Assembly: GCA_036258055.1 (NCBI GenBank)
Contig: DATAEK010000390.1
Location: 1-64,000 of the forward strand
Reading direction: 5' to 3'
DNA from: DATAEK01 sp036258055
GTDB lineage: Bacteria > Acidobacteriota > Vicinamibacteria > Vicinamibacterales > 2-12-FULL-66-21
DNA length: 64,000 nt
This document shows, piece by piece, positions 33,577-41,760 of the stretch. Within the stretch, counting starts at the first letter, position 1. Each line of letters opens with the position of its first letter. A model generated the notes under the pieces. The model was not told the DNA's origin and did no database searches. It worked only from the letters and a program-made list of their open reading frames with translations. Made by a program: the position numbers and the translations under genes.

Positions 33577-34749
33577 CTATTCGATCACGTCGAATTTCTT
33601 CAGGGCATCTTCCTTGATCGTCAAGCCCAGGCCAGGGAGATCGTTGCGCAGATCGATGTACCCATCCGACGGCGTTGGCTCGCCGTCGAAGATGTACCAG
33701 AACAGCTCGTTACCGACTTCCACATCGACCGGCGGGAAGAACTCGGCCATCGGCGAGTTCAGGCTCGCCATGACAATGTGGTAGTTGTGCATCTGTCCGG
33801 CGTGCGGCACCACCGGCACCGAGTACGACTCGGCGAGCGCGGCAATCTTTCGGGCTTGAGAGATGCCGCCGACCCGATTCGTATCGAACTGAATGTAGTC
33901 GAGCGCCCGCGCGTCGAGCAGGTCGCGGAACTCGTAGATCGTGAACCCGTGTTCCCCACCCGCGATCGGCACGCGGTTCATCGCCTTCAATGACGCGTAG
34001 CCGTGGAGATCGTCGGGGATGACGGCCTCCTCGAGCCATCGCAGGCGAAACGGTTCGAGCAGCGGAATCATGCGCCGCGCGTAATCGAGGGTCCATCCCA
34101 TGTACGCGTCGGCCATGATGTCGACGCCGTCGCCGACAACTTCCCGAACGGTGCGAACGAGCGCGACGTTCCGCTGCATGCCGTCGGCACCGTCAGTTGG
34201 CCCCCATCCAAATCGCAGCTTCAGTGCTTTGTAGCCGGCATCGCGATACTTCGCGGCTTCGGCGGCGAGTTGGTCCAGCGGCTGACTGTAGAGCCGGCTC
34301 GCGTAGACGGGAATCTTCGGCTTGGTTCGACCGCCCAGCATCCGGAAAACCGGCTGCCCGGCGGCTTTCGCGATGACGTCCCACAGCGCGATATCCACGG
34401 CGCTGATCGCGGTCATCCCGATCCCCTTCCGCCCGAACGCCATCGTCTTTCGATACATGTGCTGCCAGAGGAACTCGAGGTCCCAGGGATCGGCGCCAAG
34501 CAGCAGCGGCTTGAGATACACGTCGATCGTCTGCTTGGTCACGCGCGGGGCGAGCGCCGCGTTGCCGATGCCCACATGACCGGCGTCGGTGAAGATCTCG
34601 ACGATCACCCAGCCGTGAAACCGGAAGCCGGCCATCGAGTCGGCTGGCAGCGACAGCAGGTCCATCGGATTCGTGCAGAAATGCGGCGCCGGCGGAACCG
34701 TCGGGCCGCGCCATTCGACGACGCGCGTGCGGACATCGGTGATTTTCAT
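33577..34749 (-). CDS. Enolase-superfamily dehydratase, L-rhamnonate dehydratase-like
   Basis: This is a 390-residue mandelate-racemase-subgroup protein that would dehydrate an aldonic acid. Metal ligands are probably D214 (MADAY), E240 (WLEEA) and E266 (GGEHG), with H316 (VPHAG) as catalytic base. The LRFGWGPTDG segment (178-187) corresponds to the 'WGP.DG' of L-rhamnonate dehydratase. The start ATG 34749 overlaps the MFS stop codon by 4 nt (ATGA). Pairing with an MFS transporter supports uptake and breakdown of a sugar acid. Rhamnonate is the best guess, but related acids such as galactonate are not excluded. Confidence 0.82.
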   Translation of the reverse strand: MKITDVRTRVVEWRGPTVPPAPHFCTNPMDLLSLPADSMAGFRFHGWVIVEIFTDAGHVGIGNAALAPRVTKQTIDVYLKPLLLGADPWDLEFLWQHMYRKTMAFGRKGIGMTAISAVDIALWDVIAKAAGQPVFRMLGGRTKPKIPVYASRLYSQPLDQLAAEAAKYRDAGYKALKLRFGWGPTDGADGMQRNVALVRTVREVVGDGVDIMADAYMGWTLDYARRMIPLLEPFRLRWLEEAVIPDDLHGYASLKAMNRVPIAGGEHGFTIYEFRDLLDARALDYIQFDTNRVGGISQARKIAALAESYSVPVVPHAGQMHNYHIVMASLNSPMAEFFPPVDVEVGNELFWYIFDGEPTPSDGYIDLRNDLPGLGLTIKEDALKKFDVIE

Positions 34750-35987
34750 AGGCGTTGCAGCGGACGAATCTGCGGAATCGTGACGAGAATGAGGATGAAC
34801 GCCAGGACGTGGAACGTGCCGACGATCGCGAACACGGTGCCGTAACCAAGGCCGCTGTCGAGGATCCGGCCCGCGATCAGGTTGAACACGACGCCGCCCA
34901 TCGCGCCGCCGAAACCTACGAGTCCAGCGACGGAGGCAACGATCCGGCGGGGGAAGAGATCGGTCGGCACGATCATCACCAGCGTCGACCACGACTGCTG
35001 GCCGAAAAACGCAATGCTGAAGAGCACGATCGCGAGGTTCGTCGGCACGTGCGTGACGAAGACGATGAGCGGCATCACGGCTGCGCTCGCGCCCAGCGCG
35101 ATCTTGCGCGCGGCGTTCAGTGAGAATCCCCGTTGAAGGAGCCGGCTCGAGAACCATCCGCCGGTCAGCGCGCCCACGCCGGCCGCCGCGTACGGGATCC
35201 ACGCGTAGTAGCCGACCTGCTTCACGTCGAAGCCGCGAATGTCGTAGAGGTACTTCGGCAGCCAGAACAGATAGAAGTACCACGCCGCATCGCTCAGGAA
35301 CTTGCCCAGCACCAGTCCCCAGACCTCCACGAACGACAGCAGTCTGACCCAGGACACCGGCGCATCGTCACGCCGATCGCTCTCGGTCAGCACTTCCTGC
35401 AGCTCGGCGCGTTCGGCGGCAGACAATCGAGGGTGGCTCGCGGCCGGCTGATACGCCGACGCCCACCAGATCGACCACGCGAGTCCGACGGCCCCGGTTG
35501 CCACGAAGACCCAGGGCCACCGGGCGAAGCCGAGGATCGCGGCGATGGCTGGTGGCGCGATTACGGATCCGATCGCCGTCCCCGCGTTGATGAGGCCCAT
35601 GGCGGTCGACCGCTCGCGCGCCGGAAACCACTCGGCGACGGCTTTGGTTGCGGCTGGGAAGCCCCCGCCTTCGCCCATGCCGAGCAGGAACCGGCTGGTC
35701 AGGAGCGATCGAAAGCCGGTCGCCAGTCCGTGACTCGCCGAGGCCAGCGACCACGCAATCATGATGGCCAGCATCCCGCGGCGCGTGCCGAGGGCGTCGA
35801 CGAGCGCACCGCCGCCCGCGTACATCAGGGCGTAGGCGAGCAGGAATGCCGCCTGGAGCTGCGAGAATTGTGTGTTGCTCAGCGGGATGTCATGCTGAAT
35901 CGCGGCGACGGCCACCGAGAGCGCCTGGCGATCGAGATAGCTGATCGCGATGGCGGTGCTGAGCAGGAAAGCAATGGACCAGCGCAA
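34746..35987 (-). CDS. MFS transporter of the anion:cation (hexuronate/sugar-acid) type
   Basis: This is a transporter of about 413 residues and 12 helices. Features of the ACS/hexuronate group are visible: ISYLDRQALSVA in helix 1 region, SLASASHGLATGFRSLLTSRFLLGMGEGGGFPAATKAVAEWFP in outline (with the R-x-x-x-G-x-G-E-G motif), and ERSTAMGLINAG. A cytoplasmic loop separates helices 6 and 7. The start TTG 35987 is tentative: the first helix begins there and the frame beyond it overlaps a heptamer array. Its stop overlaps the dehydratase start, so both are translationally coupled. Confidence 0.85.
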   Translation of the reverse strand: MRWSIAFLLSTAIAISYLDRQALSVAVAAIQHDIPLSNTQFSQLQAAFLLAYALMYAGGGALVDALGTRRGMLAIMIAWSLASASHGLATGFRSLLTSRFLLGMGEGGGFPAATKAVAEWFPARERSTAMGLINAGTAIGSVIAPPAIAAILGFARWPWVFVATGAVGLAWSIWWASAYQPAASHPRLSAAERAELQEVLTESDRRDDAPVSWVRLLSFVEVWGLVLGKFLSDAAWYFYLFWLPKYLYDIRGFDVKQVGYYAWIPYAAAGVGALTGGWFSSRLLQRGFSLNAARKIALGASAAVMPLIVFVTHVPTNLAIVLFSIAFFGQQSWSTLVMIVPTDLFPRRIVASVAGLVGFGGAMGGVVFNLIAGRILDSGLGYGTVFAIVGTFHVLAFILILVTIPQIRPLQRL

Positions 35988-35992
35988 GAATG

Positions 35993-36027
35993 TAATGGTA
36001 AATGGCAAATGGTGAGTGGCAAATGGG
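35993..36027. repeat. AAATGGN heptamer array (5 degenerate units)
   Basis: Five degenerate units (TAATGGT, AAATGGC, AAATGGT, GAGTGGC, AAATGGG) fill the short region between the divergent MFS and dehydrogenase starts. Any promoter for either gene has to lie in or beside it. Confidence 0.8.
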
Positions 36028-36060
36028 TATCGCACCAGGCAAATCGATGAGAGGGAACCG

Positions 36061-36960
36061 ATGAACAGCGTCGCGTTTCTCGGACTGGGCACAATGGGCG
36101 GCGGAATGGCGATGCGCCTGATCGAAGCAGGCTTTTCCCTGCGTGTGTGGAACCGCAGCCCGGAACGCGCTGAGGCACTTCGCCAGGCAGGCGCAACGGT
36201 CGCGCGCACGCCGCGTGACGCAGCGGCCACTGCCGACGTCGTCCTCAGCATGGTCGCCGACGACGAAGCGTCGCGCGCGGTGTGGACGGGTACGGAGGGC
36301 GCGCTGGCCTCGGCGGCACGTGGCGCGCTGCTGATCGAGTGCAGTACCCTGTCCCCCGCGTGGATTCAGCAGCTCTCCGCCGCCGCCGCCGAACGCGGAT
36401 GCGCGTTCCTGGACGCGCCGGTCACCGGCAGCAAGCCGCAGGCTGCCGCTGGTGAGCTGTTGTTCCTGGTGGGTGGGGATGCGAACGTGTACGAGCGGGC
36501 GCGTCCGGTGTTGACCCCGATGAGCCGTGACGTCATCCATCTGGGTCCGATCGGCAGCGGCGCCCGGATGAAGCTCGTGAACAACTTCGTCTGCGGCGTA
36601 CAGGCAGCCGCGCTCGCCGAGGGCCTGGCCCTGGTCGAAGCCAGCGGCCTCGACGTGGACAAAGCCGTGACCGTGCTCGCAAATGGCGCTCCTGGGAGCC
36701 CGCTCGTGAAAGCCCTGGCCGCTCGCATGACCGCTCGGGATTACCGCGTGCTGTTCAGGCTGTCACTGATGCGAAAGGATCTCGCCTACGCGGTTGACGA
36801 GGCCGCGCGACATCAGCTGTCGCTCGAGACCGCGGCGACGGCGCGCGATGTGTTTCAGGAGGCCATCGACGCGGGGTGGGGAAGCTCCGACATGTCCGCT
36901 GTCCTGGAGAGCGTGAAGGCCCATCGAATCAGCGGTAAGAGCAGCAGCCGCGGCGCATGA
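36061..36960 (+). CDS. NAD(P)-dependent oxidoreductase, 3-hydroxyisobutyrate dehydrogenase family
   Basis: This is a 299-residue paralogue of the protein at 27085-27978. The N-terminal motif is VAFLGLGTMGGGMAMRLIEAG, the substrate loop DAPVTGSKPQAAAGEL and the catalytic-lysine segment GSGARMKLVNNF. The change from SGG to TGS in the substrate loop suggests a different hydroxyacid or an imine-reductase-like/succinic-semialdehyde-type specificity. GAGGGA precedes ATG 36061. It overlaps the deacetylase by 4 nt and is divergent to the sugar-acid operon. Confidence 0.82.
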   Translation: MNSVAFLGLGTMGGGMAMRLIEAGFSLRVWNRSPERAEALRQAGATVARTPRDAAATADVVLSMVADDEASRAVWTGTEGALASAARGALLIECSTLSPAWIQQLSAAAAERGCAFLDAPVTGSKPQAAAGELLFLVGGDANVYERARPVLTPMSRDVIHLGPIGSGARMKLVNNFVCGVQAAALAEGLALVEASGLDVDKAVTVLANGAPGSPLVKALAARMTARDYRVLFRLSLMRKDLAYAVDEAARHQLSLETAATARDVFQEAIDAGWGSSDMSAVLESVKAHRISGKSSSRGA

Positions 36961-37907
36961 AGACGCTCAGGATCCTCGCCCTGGTCGCACTCGCGGGATG
37001 GACGGCGTCTGCCGCGCGCACGACCGCTCAGACGATTCGGGAGATGGCCTTCACGTTTGACGATCTGCCGGCGTCACGCATGCAGCAGCCGGTCGAAGGG
37101 ATCGAGCGCTTCACGCGGGACCTTCTGGCCACCTTGCAGCGTCATGAGGCGCCGGCGATCGGGTTCGTGAACGAAGGAAAACTGAGACCGAATGGTCAGC
37201 TCGACGACCGGTTGGTCGGCGTTCTTCGCCAGTGGCGCGCGGCGGGCATGGAGCTCGGGAATCACACCTACGGCCATCTCGATCTGCATCAAGTGCCGCT
37301 CGCCGACGTCGAGGCAGATGTTCTCAGAGGCGAAGCCGTGATCCGCGAGCTGCTCGCGGGAAGCCACCAGCAGCCGCGCTTCTTTCGGCATCCGTACCTC
37401 CATACGGGGCGATCGATCGACATCCGGCACTCATTTGAAGCATTTTTGAAGGCGCACGCGTATCGCGTGGCGCCGGTATCGATCGACAACTCGGACTACG
37501 TGTTTGCAGCCGCCTACGACATGGCCGGAGAAGGCGACCGCAGAAAGATCGCCGCCGAGTACGTCGAGTACATGAGCAAGGTCGTGACGTTCTACGAAGG
37601 TCAGGCGCGCATGCTCCTCGGCCGCGATCTACGACAGATCCTGCTCGTCCATGCGAGCGCGCTCAACGGCGCCGCGTTCGACGCGTTCGTCACGCATCTC
37701 GAATCGCGCGGGTATCGATTCATCACGCTCGAGCGCGCTCTCGACGATCCCGCGTACGCGCTGAAGGACGACTTCGTCGGTCCCGGCGGCATCAGCTGGA
37801 TCCATCGCTGGGCGATCACGCAGCACAAGCCGAAGACGATGTTCAAAGGGGAGCCGGAGGTGCCGGAATGGATCGCGCGGGCCTCGGGCGGGTCAAACCG
37901 GTTCTAG
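36957..37907 (+). CDS. Secreted polysaccharide deacetylase (NodB-like)
   Basis: This is a 316-residue exported carbohydrate esterase of the CE4 type. A signal peptide spans residues 1 to about 25. The NodB core shows TFDD (D35, D36) and the zinc histidines H103 and H107 in NHTYGHLDL. RFFRHPYLHTGRS is the conserved arginine/proline motif 3. The late LLVHASALNGAAFDAFV replaces the usual LLHD. Substrate could be peptidoglycan or a plant/microbial amino- or acetyl-glycan. ATGA overlap couples it to the dehydrogenase. The stop codon lies inside the first unit of a 9-bp repeat array. Confidence 0.87.
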   Translation: MKTLRILALVALAGWTASAARTTAQTIREMAFTFDDLPASRMQQPVEGIERFTRDLLATLQRHEAPAIGFVNEGKLRPNGQLDDRLVGVLRQWRAAGMELGNHTYGHLDLHQVPLADVEADVLRGEAVIRELLAGSHQQPRFFRHPYLHTGRSIDIRHSFEAFLKAHAYRVAPVSIDNSDYVFAAAYDMAGEGDRRKIAAEYVEYMSKVVTFYEGQARMLLGRDLRQILLVHASALNGAAFDAFVTHLESRGYRFITLERALDDPAYALKDDFVGPGGISWIHRWAITQHKPKTMFKGEPEVPEWIARASGGSNRF

Positions 37908-37969
37908 GGTTCTACTGGTTCTACTGGTTCTACAGGTTCTGCAGGTTCTGCAGGTTCTGCAGGTTCTAA
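37900..37969. repeat. 9-bp GGTTCTRCW tandem array
   Basis: Seven consecutive 9-bp units start at 37908, 37917, 37926, 37935, 37944, 37953 and 37962 (GGTTCTACT, GGTTCTACA, GGTTCTGCA variants, last one partial), preceded by an 8-bp GGTTCTAG unit containing the deacetylase stop codon. On the minus strand the array would read as (EPA/EPV)n. A lone GGTTCTAG also occurs near 53133. Confidence 0.9.
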
Positions 37970-37982
37970 TTCGTTCTCGGTT

Positions 37983-38288
37983 CTACGGTTCGACCAGCTG
38001 CGACAGGAACTCGCGCGTGCCGGGAGGACCGGTGACGTCGAGAACGCATGGGCCGCCGCCGGGTTCGACCGTGAGCTGGAACCGCAGGAAGCGGCAACAC
38101 TGGCGCTCCGCATCGATCACCGTGGCCACGTCGCGCAAGAGGTCGGCGCTCGGGGCGAACGTATAGCGCCAGCCGCTCGACGTTTCTTCGCGCCGTTCCG
38201 CGCGCTTGACGAGGCCGGGCAGCAGCTCAGCGCGCCTCGTCTGGAGATCTCCCTGATTGAGTGTGCAGGCGACGGGCAGGTCGGTCAT
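37983..38288 (-). CDS. Conserved small protein with CC motif, function unknown
   Basis: This is a 101-residue cytoplasmic protein. The most distinctive stretch is DAERQCCRFLRFQLTVEP (about 58-75), with two adjacent cysteines that could bind a metal, followed by LDVTGPPGTREFLSQL. I recall similar 'CC.FLRF' proteins near heavy-metal genes but cannot assign a function. Its ATG overlaps the stop of the upstream remnant (ATGA), so it may be the last gene of the ATP-grasp/esterase operon. Confidence 0.65.
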   Translation of the reverse strand: MTDLPVACTLNQGDLQTRRAELLPGLVKRAERREETSSGWRYTFAPSADLLRDVATVIDAERQCCRFLRFQLTVEPGGGPCVLDVTGPPGTREFLSQLVEP

Positions 38289-38545
38289 TTGCGGATCTCC
38301 CGGATCGCGCGGCCGACGGCTTCGAGGTTCGGCACGCGCAGTTCTTCGTACTCCTGAGACACGACGATCCCGTCGGCACCCGCGCTGAACGACTTGACGA
38401 CGGCGTCGTAGACCTCGCGCGGATCGGCGGGAAGCGAGCCCGCGTTGACCGCGGCAGTCCGCCCGATCAGGTCGAGGCAGTGCTCGATCCCTTCGTCGAG
38501 CATCGTGTGGGGCCCCATCTGAATGCCAACGAACGGATCGGCCAT
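38285..38545 (-). pseudogene. Internally deleted TIM-barrel-like gene (N- and C-terminal ends fused)
   Basis: The 86-codon frame begins DPFVGIQMGPHTMLDEGIEH and ends GADGIVVSQEYEELRVPN. I recognise these as the start and the end of a roughly 400-residue barrel family in which an 'N(T)LFVYSHTY' segment normally follows the first part. Here the sequence jumps from GRTAAVN directly to AGSLPADPREVYDAV, so the whole barrel core is absent while the reading frame is kept. It may still be translated, being coupled to the next gene by ATGA, but it can hardly have the parental activity. The family recognition is from memory. Confidence 0.45.
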
Positions 38546-38628
38546 GCGGCGAGCGTCGATGTGGTTTGCGCCGTCGACACCGGCGGTCCCGAACGATGGG
38601 TGGGCGGCGTTTCGTTCATGGCCTCAGG

Positions 38629-39429
38629 TCAGCGACGGCCGATAGGGAACGCGAACGGCGACAGCAGGAACTCGAGCGCCGGCACGAGCCGCCTGCCCCA
38701 GTGCGACTCGTCGTGACGGCCGCCGTGATCCTCCACGAAGACGAGCGACTCTCCCTCGCGGTACCCTTTTCGCTTGAGCGTTGCCGCGAGCTGTTTTGCA
38801 TCGCGCAGCGTGCCCGCGCCTTCCTCGGTACCAACATCGAGGTAGATGCGTCCAGGCGGCGCACCGTCGGTCTCGATGTAGTTGATGAGCGCGCGTCCCG
38901 CAAACCACAACGACGGGCTCATCGCGCCCGCGAGGCCGAAAGTCCACGGCGCTCTGAAGAACGCGTACAGGCTGATGAGCGCACCCATCGACGACCCGAG
39001 GATCGCCGTGGCATCGCGCTCGGGCCTCGTGCGGAACCGGCGATCGACCAGCGGCTTGACCGTCCGTTCCAGAAACGCGAGGTAGGCGTCTCCCTCTCCG
39101 CCGCCGTGACGCGCATCCGCGAACGGGCTGTATTCGTGGATGCGCCGTACGCCCATGTGGGGCACGCCGACGATGATCGCTTCGATGCCTGTGGTCGCGA
39201 GGCGTTCAATCACCTCGTGGAGCCCCCACGTGCCGGCGAACGCGCGCGCCGGATCCGACAGGTTCTGCGCATCCTGCATGTAGACGACGGGATAGCGACG
39301 CCGGGTGCGCGAGTAAGACGGGGGAAGATAGATGTCGACGTCGCGCACGCTGTGCGACGAACGCACCCGGGAGAGGACCCGCATCCGCTCGTCGCGCCGT
39401 GGCCTGCGTCGGCGCTCCGCCTTCATCAT
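38629..39429 (-). CDS. Alpha/beta-hydrolase-fold esterase (Fes/EstD-like)
   Basis: This is a 266-residue cytoplasmic esterase-type protein. It starts with a very basic segment (KAERRRRPRRDER), then the EsteraseD pattern RDVDIYLPPSYSRTRRRYPVVYMQDAQN. The nucleophile elbow is G-S-S147-M-G, and a late histidine is in HGGRHDESHW. Proteins like this cleave enterobactin-type esters or acyl thioesters. The substrate here is unknown. Its start overlaps the stop of the ATP-grasp gene (ATGATGA), indicating coupled translation and a joint role. Confidence 0.8.
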   Translation of the reverse strand: MMKAERRRRPRRDERMRVLSRVRSSHSVRDVDIYLPPSYSRTRRRYPVVYMQDAQNLSDPARAFAGTWGLHEVIERLATTGIEAIIVGVPHMGVRRIHEYSPFADARHGGGEGDAYLAFLERTVKPLVDRRFRTRPERDATAILGSSMGALISLYAFFRAPWTFGLAGAMSPSLWFAGRALINYIETDGAPPGRIYLDVGTEEGAGTLRDAKQLAATLKRKGYREGESLVFVEDHGGRHDESHWGRRLVPALEFLLSPFAFPIGRR

Positions 39430-40613
39430 TCCACGGCCCGCGCGGGCGGCGGGGCGGTCGCGTGGAAGTCCACGGCAAACCTGCGGGTGTAATCGTCGAG
39501 CAGATGATCGACGCGCGCAGGATCGGGCGACGCGACGATCAGGCCGGCGTGATGCGACTTCCGCACCCGCGTCACGATCTCCGAGTCGGTGTATCCAGAC
39601 ATGTCGGGGTTGGGTTGACGGGCGAGCGACAGCACGATGCCCGCGTGCAGGTCCCGGATCGGCGGCAGCTCGTACGCGCCACCGCTGCCGGCGATCTCCG
39701 CCTTGGCCCACTCGCGCCAGAGGTTGATGCCACTGGCCGCTTCGACCACGTCCACGATGTAGGCCCCGCCCACGCGCGTCGAGGTCTCGAGGAAATGCCA
39801 CGAGTCCGCCCCGCGAATGAACTCCGTATGCGAGGCGCCGCGCACGAGACCAAAGGTGTTCAGAACGCGCGCGTTGAGCTCGCGCAGCGGAGCGGTCGCC
39901 GGATCGCGGAACGAGAGCGTCTGTGTAACGAAGATGCCCCCCTCGTGCGCGACCGCCATCGGTGGCGTGCGGTAGCGGCTGGCCATCGCAAAACGCACCT
40001 GACCCTCGAACACGATCGAATCCACGTGAAAGACATCGCCGGGCACGAACTGCTCGAGCACATGATCGGCGTGCGCGTCGCCGAGCGTGTCAATCGCTCG
40101 CCACAGCTCCTCGGCGTTCGCCAGCTTGCGGATGCCGATGGCCGCCGCCTGCCCCCGCGGCTTGAGCACCCACGGGGGTGTCGTCGTCTCGATCCACTCG
40201 GCGATAGCGCGATGGTTCAGCGCGTGCACGAACTTCGGGCAGGGGATACCGGCGGCCCTCGCGCGAACGCGCATCGCGAGCTTGTCGCGAAACGCGCGCG
40301 CGGTCGTTTCGCCCATCCCGGGGACCTGCAGGTACTCGCGCAGCATCGCCGCGAGGTCCACGTCGAAATCGTCGAGCGCGACGATCCGGTCGATGCGCTC
40401 GGTGCGGGCCATGAACGCTGCGCCCTTGCGGATGTCCTCGGGCGGCATGTCGCGGCGAATGTAGAAGAACTCGTCCACCGAGTCGCGCGGCCAGTCGGAG
40501 TCGCGCAGTTTTTCCTCGGTCAGCAGCAGCACACGACAGCCCTGACGACGGCATTCGCGAAGGAACTCGTCACCTTTGCGGTACGTGGCGATGCAAAGGA
40601 TGGTGGGGGCCAT
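39426..40613 (-). CDS. ATP-grasp domain protein
   Basis: This is a ligase-like protein of about 395 residues. An N-terminal pre-ATP-grasp domain (TILCIATYRKGDEFLREC) is followed by the ATP-grasp fold: RDKLAMRVRARAAGIPCPKF (about 108-127), the lysine in WVLKPRGQAAAIGI, the adenine loop EQFVPGDVFHVDSIVFEG and the metal site HFLETSTRVGGAYIVDVVEAASGIN. Such proteins form amide or thioester bonds via acyl phosphates. The substrate is not predictable. GTG 40625 is an alternative start. Translationally coupled to the esterase. Confidence 0.85.
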   Translation of the reverse strand: MAPTILCIATYRKGDEFLRECRRQGCRVLLLTEEKLRDSDWPRDSVDEFFYIRRDMPPEDIRKGAAFMARTERIDRIVALDDFDVDLAAMLREYLQVPGMGETTARAFRDKLAMRVRARAAGIPCPKFVHALNHRAIAEWIETTTPPWVLKPRGQAAAIGIRKLANAEELWRAIDTLGDAHADHVLEQFVPGDVFHVDSIVFEGQVRFAMASRYRTPPMAVAHEGGIFVTQTLSFRDPATAPLRELNARVLNTFGLVRGASHTEFIRGADSWHFLETSTRVGGAYIVDVVEAASGINLWREWAKAEIAGSGGAYELPPIRDLHAGIVLSLARQPNPDMSGYTDSEIVTRVRKSHHAGLIVASPDPARVDHLLDDYTRRFAVDFHATAPPPARAVE

Positions 40614-40691
40614 GCTTGGATTCACGACTGCGCAGGAACCGCCCGAGCGGACCGCGGACAGCGAACAAGGAACACGCGCAGCGGAATCGGC

Positions 40692-41135
40692 CTACTTCGA
40701 GTCCGTGCACGCCACGCCGCGCGCCTGCAGCGAGGAGACGTCCATCACGACGACGTTGTCGGCTGGATCGGGCATGCTGGTCGTGTTCGCGGTACGCGAG
40801 CCGCCGCCGATCGTCACGCGCCCGCCGGCGATCTTGACGCCGGGCTCCGAGAGGTCGGCCTTCTTGATGATCCCCGTGATCTCCACGACGTGGCCGTCTT
40901 CCTTCTTGACCTCGTTCATGACGTCCTTCTTGCCCGCAAGCCGGAACGAACGGGCGCGGATGTCGGGCCCGCTCTGCACGTCCGGCCGTCGCACCTCGGA
41001 TGCTGACAGCACGCGTCCCTTCAGGCAGCCCGTCACGACGATCTGAATCGAATCCTTGGGGATCTTGGGGTGCTCCTGTTTCTCCTGAACCGCTGTCAAT
41101 CCCATCGCGAGTACGAGCGCTACGGCTATGGCCAT
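40692..41135 (-). CDS. Secreted protein of unknown function
   Basis: This is a 147-residue exported protein. The signal peptide is short (AIAVALVLAMGLTAVQ). The mature chain has VVTGCLKGRVLSA, FRLAGKKDVMNEVKKEDGHVVEITGIIKK, and VKIAGGRVTIGGGS, a beta-rich pattern like the small OB-fold/BOF-type proteins seen in many acidobacterial secretomes. Cysteines at GCLKG and near the C-terminus could pair. The start at 41135 is fixed by GGAGGAA directly upstream. It lies 61 bp downstream of another secreted unknown. Confidence 0.7.
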   Translation of the reverse strand: MAIAVALVLAMGLTAVQEKQEHPKIPKDSIQIVVTGCLKGRVLSASEVRRPDVQSGPDIRARSFRLAGKKDVMNEVKKEDGHVVEITGIIKKADLSEPGVKIAGGRVTIGGGSRTANTTSMPDPADNVVVMDVSSLQARGVACTDSK

Positions 41136-41196
41136 CGTTCCTCCGCCGGCAGGCAGGATCCCATTATCGCGTCGATCGGCCCCATCTGACACGCCC

Positions 41197-41760
41197 TTAC
41201 TGAAGGGCCTTCGGAATGTAGTCCACGATCAGGTTCGCGTGCACGTCGCGGAGGATCAGGTCGTTGTTGACGAAGCGGAACTCGAGCGACTCCGGCAGCC
41301 GGGGGAGCGCGGCGAGCAGATTCGGCGGTACCGTCGGCAGCGGCTGGTTCTCAGGATATGACGCGTTGACTTTCAACGTGATGGCCGCAGGCGCCTCATC
41401 GCGCACCGTCTGCTTCGTTGCCTTCGCGTCGGGTCCCTTGACTTCGGGAGACATCAGCTTGCGGAAGAGCGTAGCGATCTCGGGTGTGAAGATGTCCCCC
41501 TGGCGCGCATTCGCTCGCGCCTCACGGATGCGGGCCGCCAGTGCCTCCTGGGCCGCCTTGATCTGCGCTGGATCCTTCGTGGACTTCGGCGGCGGCGATT
41601 CGCGCTCGAGCTTTTTCTGCATGGTGACGTAGGCGCCGATACGTGACGTGAAGTCCTGAAGAGTCTTGGCGTCCAGATTGACAGCTGGGGCCTGTCCGGC
41701 CGAGCCGGCTACCGGCGCGCAGCTCAACATGAGGACGACGACACAACGGCTCAGGTTCAT
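41197..41760 (-). CDS. Secreted protein of unknown function
   Basis: This is a 187-residue exported protein with a signal peptide (CVVVLMLSCAPVAGSAGQ). The mature part is helical and charged (FTSRIGAYVTMQKKLERE, AAQEALAARIREARANARQGDIF), then a beta region (ITLKVNASYPENQPLPTVPPNLLAALPRLPESLEFRFVN in outline) and ends RDVHANLIVDYI. I do not recognise a family with a known function. The following gene on the same strand is also a secreted unknown. Confidence 0.7.
   Translation of the reverse strand: MNLSRCVVVLMLSCAPVAGSAGQAPAVNLDAKTLQDFTSRIGAYVTMQKKLERESPPPKSTKDPAQIKAAQEALAARIREARANARQGDIFTPEIATLFRKLMSPEVKGPDAKATKQTVRDEAPAAITLKVNASYPENQPLPTVPPNLLAALPRLPESLEFRFVNNDLILRDVHANLIVDYIPKALQ

Noticed and set aside
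35988..36251. N-terminal extension of the MFS transporter
   Set aside because: It overlaps the divergent dehydrogenase gene, which has a conserved Rossmann motif there. The extension is Arg/Pro/Ser-rich and not transporter-like.
37900..37969. Possible CRISPR array
   Set aside because: The 9-bp units are directly tandem without spacers, and no cas gene is present. The heptamer arrays were rejected for the same reason.
37904..38113. Minus-strand protein with (EPA/EPV) repeats
   Set aside because: It is only the translation of the 9-bp array joined to an antisense frame of the CC-motif gene. It has no independent start signal.
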